The translations under genes and the position numbers were made by a program. Source: an uncultured Bacilli bacterium (GTDB lineage Bacteria > Bacillota_I > Bacilli_A > RF39 > UBA660). From it: a DNA stretch of 42,388 nt. The stretch lies in the NCBI GenBank assembly GCA_947632715.1, contig CANRQF010000005.1:1-42388 (forward strand), written 5' to 3'. How positions within the stretch are numbered: the first letter of the stretch is position 1; every line of letters begins with the position of its first letter. Under the pieces are notes generated by a model. It saw only the letters and a program-made list of their open reading frames with translations. It searched no databases and had not been told where the DNA came from. Below are positions 40,253 to 42,388 of this stretch, piece after piece.

Positions 40253-40851
40253 TGAATTATGACAATTTAGGAATGGATATAATTAAAAATTTAGATCATA
40301 AACCTAGATTACTCTTACATAGTTGTTGTGGTCCTTGTTCAAGTTATGTTATAACTTATTTAAAAGATTATTTTGATATAACAGTTTTATATTATAATCC
40401 TAATATTGAACCAGAGGATGAATATATAAAAAGAAAAAATGAACAAATTAAGTTAATTAATTTATTAAATGCTAATATTAAATTATTAGATATCGATTAT
40501 GATAATGAAGCTTTTAGAAATAAAGTAGTGGGTTATGAGAATGAAAAAGAAGGTGGAGCAAGATGCCATCTTTGTTATGAGTTAAGATTAGATAAAACAG
40601 CTAGTATAGCTAAAGAAAAGGATTATGAATATTTTTGTACAACTTTAACAGTTAGTCCATATAAGAATGCTAAAGTTATTAATGAACTAGGAGAAAAGTT
40701 AGAAAAGAAATATAATATTAAATGGTTATATAGTGATTTTAAGAAAAAAGATGGATATAAAAAAAGTATAATTTTATCGAAAGAATATAATTTATATCGT
40801 CAAAATTATTGTGGTTGTTTATTTAGTAAAGAGTATTTAAAAGAAGAATAA
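40252..40851 (+). CDS. queH: Epoxyqueuosine reductase QueH
   Basis: QueH performs the last step of queuosine synthesis in tRNA and is the non-homologous alternative to QueG. The 199-aa protein has all the Cys motifs: HSCCGPC near the start, the RCHLCYELRLD region, CTTLTVSPYKN, and RQNYCGC near the end. These bind a 4Fe-4S cluster and a second metal. ATG 40252 overlaps the ftsQ stop TGA by one base, and GGTGA lies six bases upstream. Other queuosine genes are not in the window. Confidence 0.93.
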   Translation: MNYDNLGMDIIKNLDHKPRLLLHSCCGPCSSYVITYLKDYFDITVLYYNPNIEPEDEYIKRKNEQIKLINLLNANIKLLDIDYDNEAFRNKVVGYENEKEGGARCHLCYELRLDKTASIAKEKDYEYFCTTLTVSPYKNAKVINELGEKLEKKYNIKWLYSDFKKKDGYKKSIILSKEYNLYRQNYCGCLFSKEYLKEE

Positions 40852-40861
40852 TATTTTTTAC

Positions 40862-40890
40862 TTGTTTTAGTTATATAATCATATTATAAT
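40862..40890 (+). promoter_or_regulatory. Promoter of the 186-aa coiled-coil protein
   Basis: TTGTTT (40862-40867), 17 bases, TATAAT (40885-40890), followed by TAGGAGGG before ATG 40912. Confidence 0.7.
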
Positions 40891-40911
40891 ATTAGGTAAT
40901 TAGGAGGGTTT

Positions 40912-41472
40912 ATGGACTTAGATTTAGGTTATGTTAATTCAAAATTAGAACATATTGCTTTAAAATATTTAGGGGTATCTTTAGATGAATTTTCTAATAT
41001 AGATTATAGTAAATTAAATTGGTATGGTAAAATTATTGTGGATGTTATTAATAATTATATTATTGATTCTAAAAATTTGGAGGCTTTTAATAATCTTAAT
41101 AATGTATCTGTTGATAATTTAACCATTTCTGAATACATTAGTTTATTAAAATCTGCCATTTTTAAATTTAATAAAGATTTAGCAAAGTATTTAAGAATAC
41201 ATGAAGAAGAAATACTTTGTTTAATTAATGCAAAAATAATACTTAAAATAGATGGTATTAATACAAGTATTCAAAGTAATTATGATCGTATTGATGCTTT
41301 AGAAAATATAAGTAATAATAATCTTAAACATCTTAGTTTAAAAGATGATATTGATAAATGTAATAAAGAAATTGATTCATTAAGAGAAACTAGAAATCAA
41401 TTAACTAATATGTATCAAGATATTGCTCATATTAATGAAATGTTTGATAATAATTTAAAGAGAAAGAAATAG
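40912..41472 (+). CDS. Hypothetical protein, 186 aa, C-terminal coiled coil
   Basis: Not recognised. A strong promoter and AGGAGGG support it. The protein is all-helical; residues about 125-180 (LEN...LKDDIDKCNKEIDSLRETRNQL) have heptad spacing of a coiled coil. There is no signal peptide or membrane segment. It is transcribed alone and ends at a terminator, 60 bases before the SDR gene. Confidence 0.68.
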   Translation: MDLDLGYVNSKLEHIALKYLGVSLDEFSNIDYSKLNWYGKIIVDVINNYIIDSKNLEAFNNLNNVSVDNLTISEYISLLKSAIFKFNKDLAKYLRIHEEEILCLINAKIILKIDGINTSIQSNYDRIDALENISNNNLKHLSLKDDIDKCNKEIDSLRETRNQLTNMYQDIAHINEMFDNNLKRKK

Positions 41473-41487
41473 ACTTTCTTTTTTTGT
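41461..41487 (+). terminator. Terminator after the 186-aa gene
   Basis: AGAAAG pairs with CTTTCT across the stop codon, followed by a T7 run. Confidence 0.7.
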
Positions 41488-41531
41488 AACTTTCTTTTTA
41501 TAGTTAAATAAACTATATTAGGAGGTTAGAA

Positions 41532-42388
41532 ATGGATTATAATTATCATTATGGTAATAAATATTATACTTATTATGATAAATATGGAATAGAGCATACT
41601 CTATATAAAAAATTAGCACCAGAGCAATCACAAAATGTGCAACCTGGTTTAGAATATTTAATGAATCCTAAACCAATATTTGATAATCCTGATTATAAGG
41701 GAAGTGGTAAACTTAAAGGCAAAGTTGCTATTATTACTGGTGGTGATAGTGGACTTGGAAGAGCTTGTGCTGTAGCATTTGTTAAAGAAGGAGCTAAAGT
41801 AGTTATACCATATTATAATGAACATATTGATGCCAAATATACTAAAGAATATATAGAAAAGTTAGGTGGAGAGTGTTTACTTTTAAGTGGAGATATTTCT
41901 AAAAAAGAATTTTGTCAAAAAATAGTGAAAGAAACTTTAAATAAATTTGGTAAAATAGATATCTTAGTTAATAATGCTGGCGTTCAATATCAAGCTGATG
42001 AGTTAACTCACATAAGTGATGAACAATTTGATTGGACAATGAAAGTAAATGTTTATGGTATGTTTTATCTAACTAAAGAAGTATTACCATATTTAAAAAG
42101 TGGGGCATCAATCATTAATTTATCGTCAATAACTACTTTTTATGGTGATCCCCAACTTATTGATTATGTTACTACTAAAGGTGCTATAGTAGGTTTTACT
42201 AGAGCTTTAGCAAGAAACTTAGCATTAAAAAATATAAGAGTTAATGCCATTGCACCTGGATTTTTTTGGACTCCTTTGCAACCTGCTTGTTGGGTTAAAG
42301 AAAAGATTCCTTCCCTGGGCTGTAATTCGGCGATGGCAAGAGGAGCAATGCCTTATGAACTAGCTCCAACCTTTGTCTTTTTAGCAAG
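41532..42388 (+). CDS. Short-chain dehydrogenase/reductase, cut by window end
   Basis: The ORF track lacks this gene because no stop codon is in the window. An AGGAGG precedes ATG 41532. About 285 codons are visible. The NAD(P) motif TGGDSGLG (about 69-76) follows a 60-residue N-terminal extension containing PGLEYLMNPKPIF. NNAG, a Ser in INLSS, the catalytic YVTTK (YxxxK), and APGFFWTPLQP are present. The extension and the APG...WTPL segment place it with the YhxC/YdaD-type stress-related SDRs. Substrate unknown. The missing C-terminus is probably only a few tens of residues. Confidence 0.9.
   Translation, partial: MDYNYHYGNKYYTYYDKYGIEHTLYKKLAPEQSQNVQPGLEYLMNPKPIFDNPDYKGSGKLKGKVAIITGGDSGLGRACAVAFVKEGAKVVIPYYNEHIDAKYTKEYIEKLGGECLLLSGDISKKEFCQKIVKETLNKFGKIDILVNNAGVQYQADELTHISDEQFDWTMKVNVYGMFYLTKEVLPYLKSGASIINLSSITTFYGDPQLIDYVTTKGAIVGFTRALARNLALKNIRVNAIAPGFFWTPLQPACWVKEKIPSLGCNSAMARGAMPYELAPTFVFLA

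Overview
The window is very AT-rich (roughly a quarter G+C by eye) and looks like the chromosome of a low-GC, Gram-positive-type bacterium of the Bacillota, close to the Mollicutes side. UGA is a stop codon (for example gatC and ftsQ). The window encodes peptidoglycan enzymes (MurB, MurG, Ddl, a membrane-fused MurF-like ligase, DivIB/FtsQ), a SpoVB-type flippase, a Rel-dtd-hisS-aspS order as in Bacillus, a T-box leader and a pyruvate phosphate dikinase. An uncultured gut lineage is plausible, but this is inference. No rRNA, tRNA, CRISPR array or complete IS element was seen.

Layout. 1-4.4 kb: an unknown protein, a XerD-type recombinase that looks leaderless, and ppdK. 4.4-7.4 kb: a small defence/toxin-antitoxin islet. 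It contains an Abi_2 (AbiD/AbiF-like HEPN) protein, a strong promoter overlapping its stop codon that drives a predicted ~62-nt two-hairpin RNA, a degraded copy of the ppdK 3' end and terminator, a Nudix relic, an orphan promoter-terminator unit, and a type III toxin-antitoxin system of the CptIN family with two 49-nt pseudoknot-forming antitoxin repeats, followed by a decayed second CptIN copy. 7.4-11.3 kb: an RNHCP zinc-finger protein, small unknowns, holA, a membrane protein and mnmA. 11.3-15.5 kb: spoVB (minus), a comN-like gene, rel and dtd. 15.6-18.5 kb: three unknown helical proteins.

18.5-25.9 kb is a T-box-controlled translation operon: hisS, an archaeal-type aspS, asnS and gatCAB. 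The T-box specifier region reads GACAC, so Asp (GAC) and His (CAC) codons overlap, matching the first two genes. A terminator closes the operon at the gatB stop codon. 25.9-30.1 kb is an envelope operon: plsC, an alpha/beta hydrolase, the MurF-like ligase and ddl. Then come def and an unknown gene (minus), a Cys-rich surface protein, lepA-unknown-hemW, a tail-anchored beta-sandwich protein and a short GDPD. A murG-murB-ftsQ-queH cluster, an unknown coiled-coil protein and an SDR cut by the window end complete it.

The most notable points are the CptIN system and its decayed duplicate, the candidate RNA next to the Abi_2 gene, the two-codon T-box, and a Rel enzyme whose (p)ppGpp-hydrolase motif HDxxED reads HExxNN while the synthetase motifs are intact.
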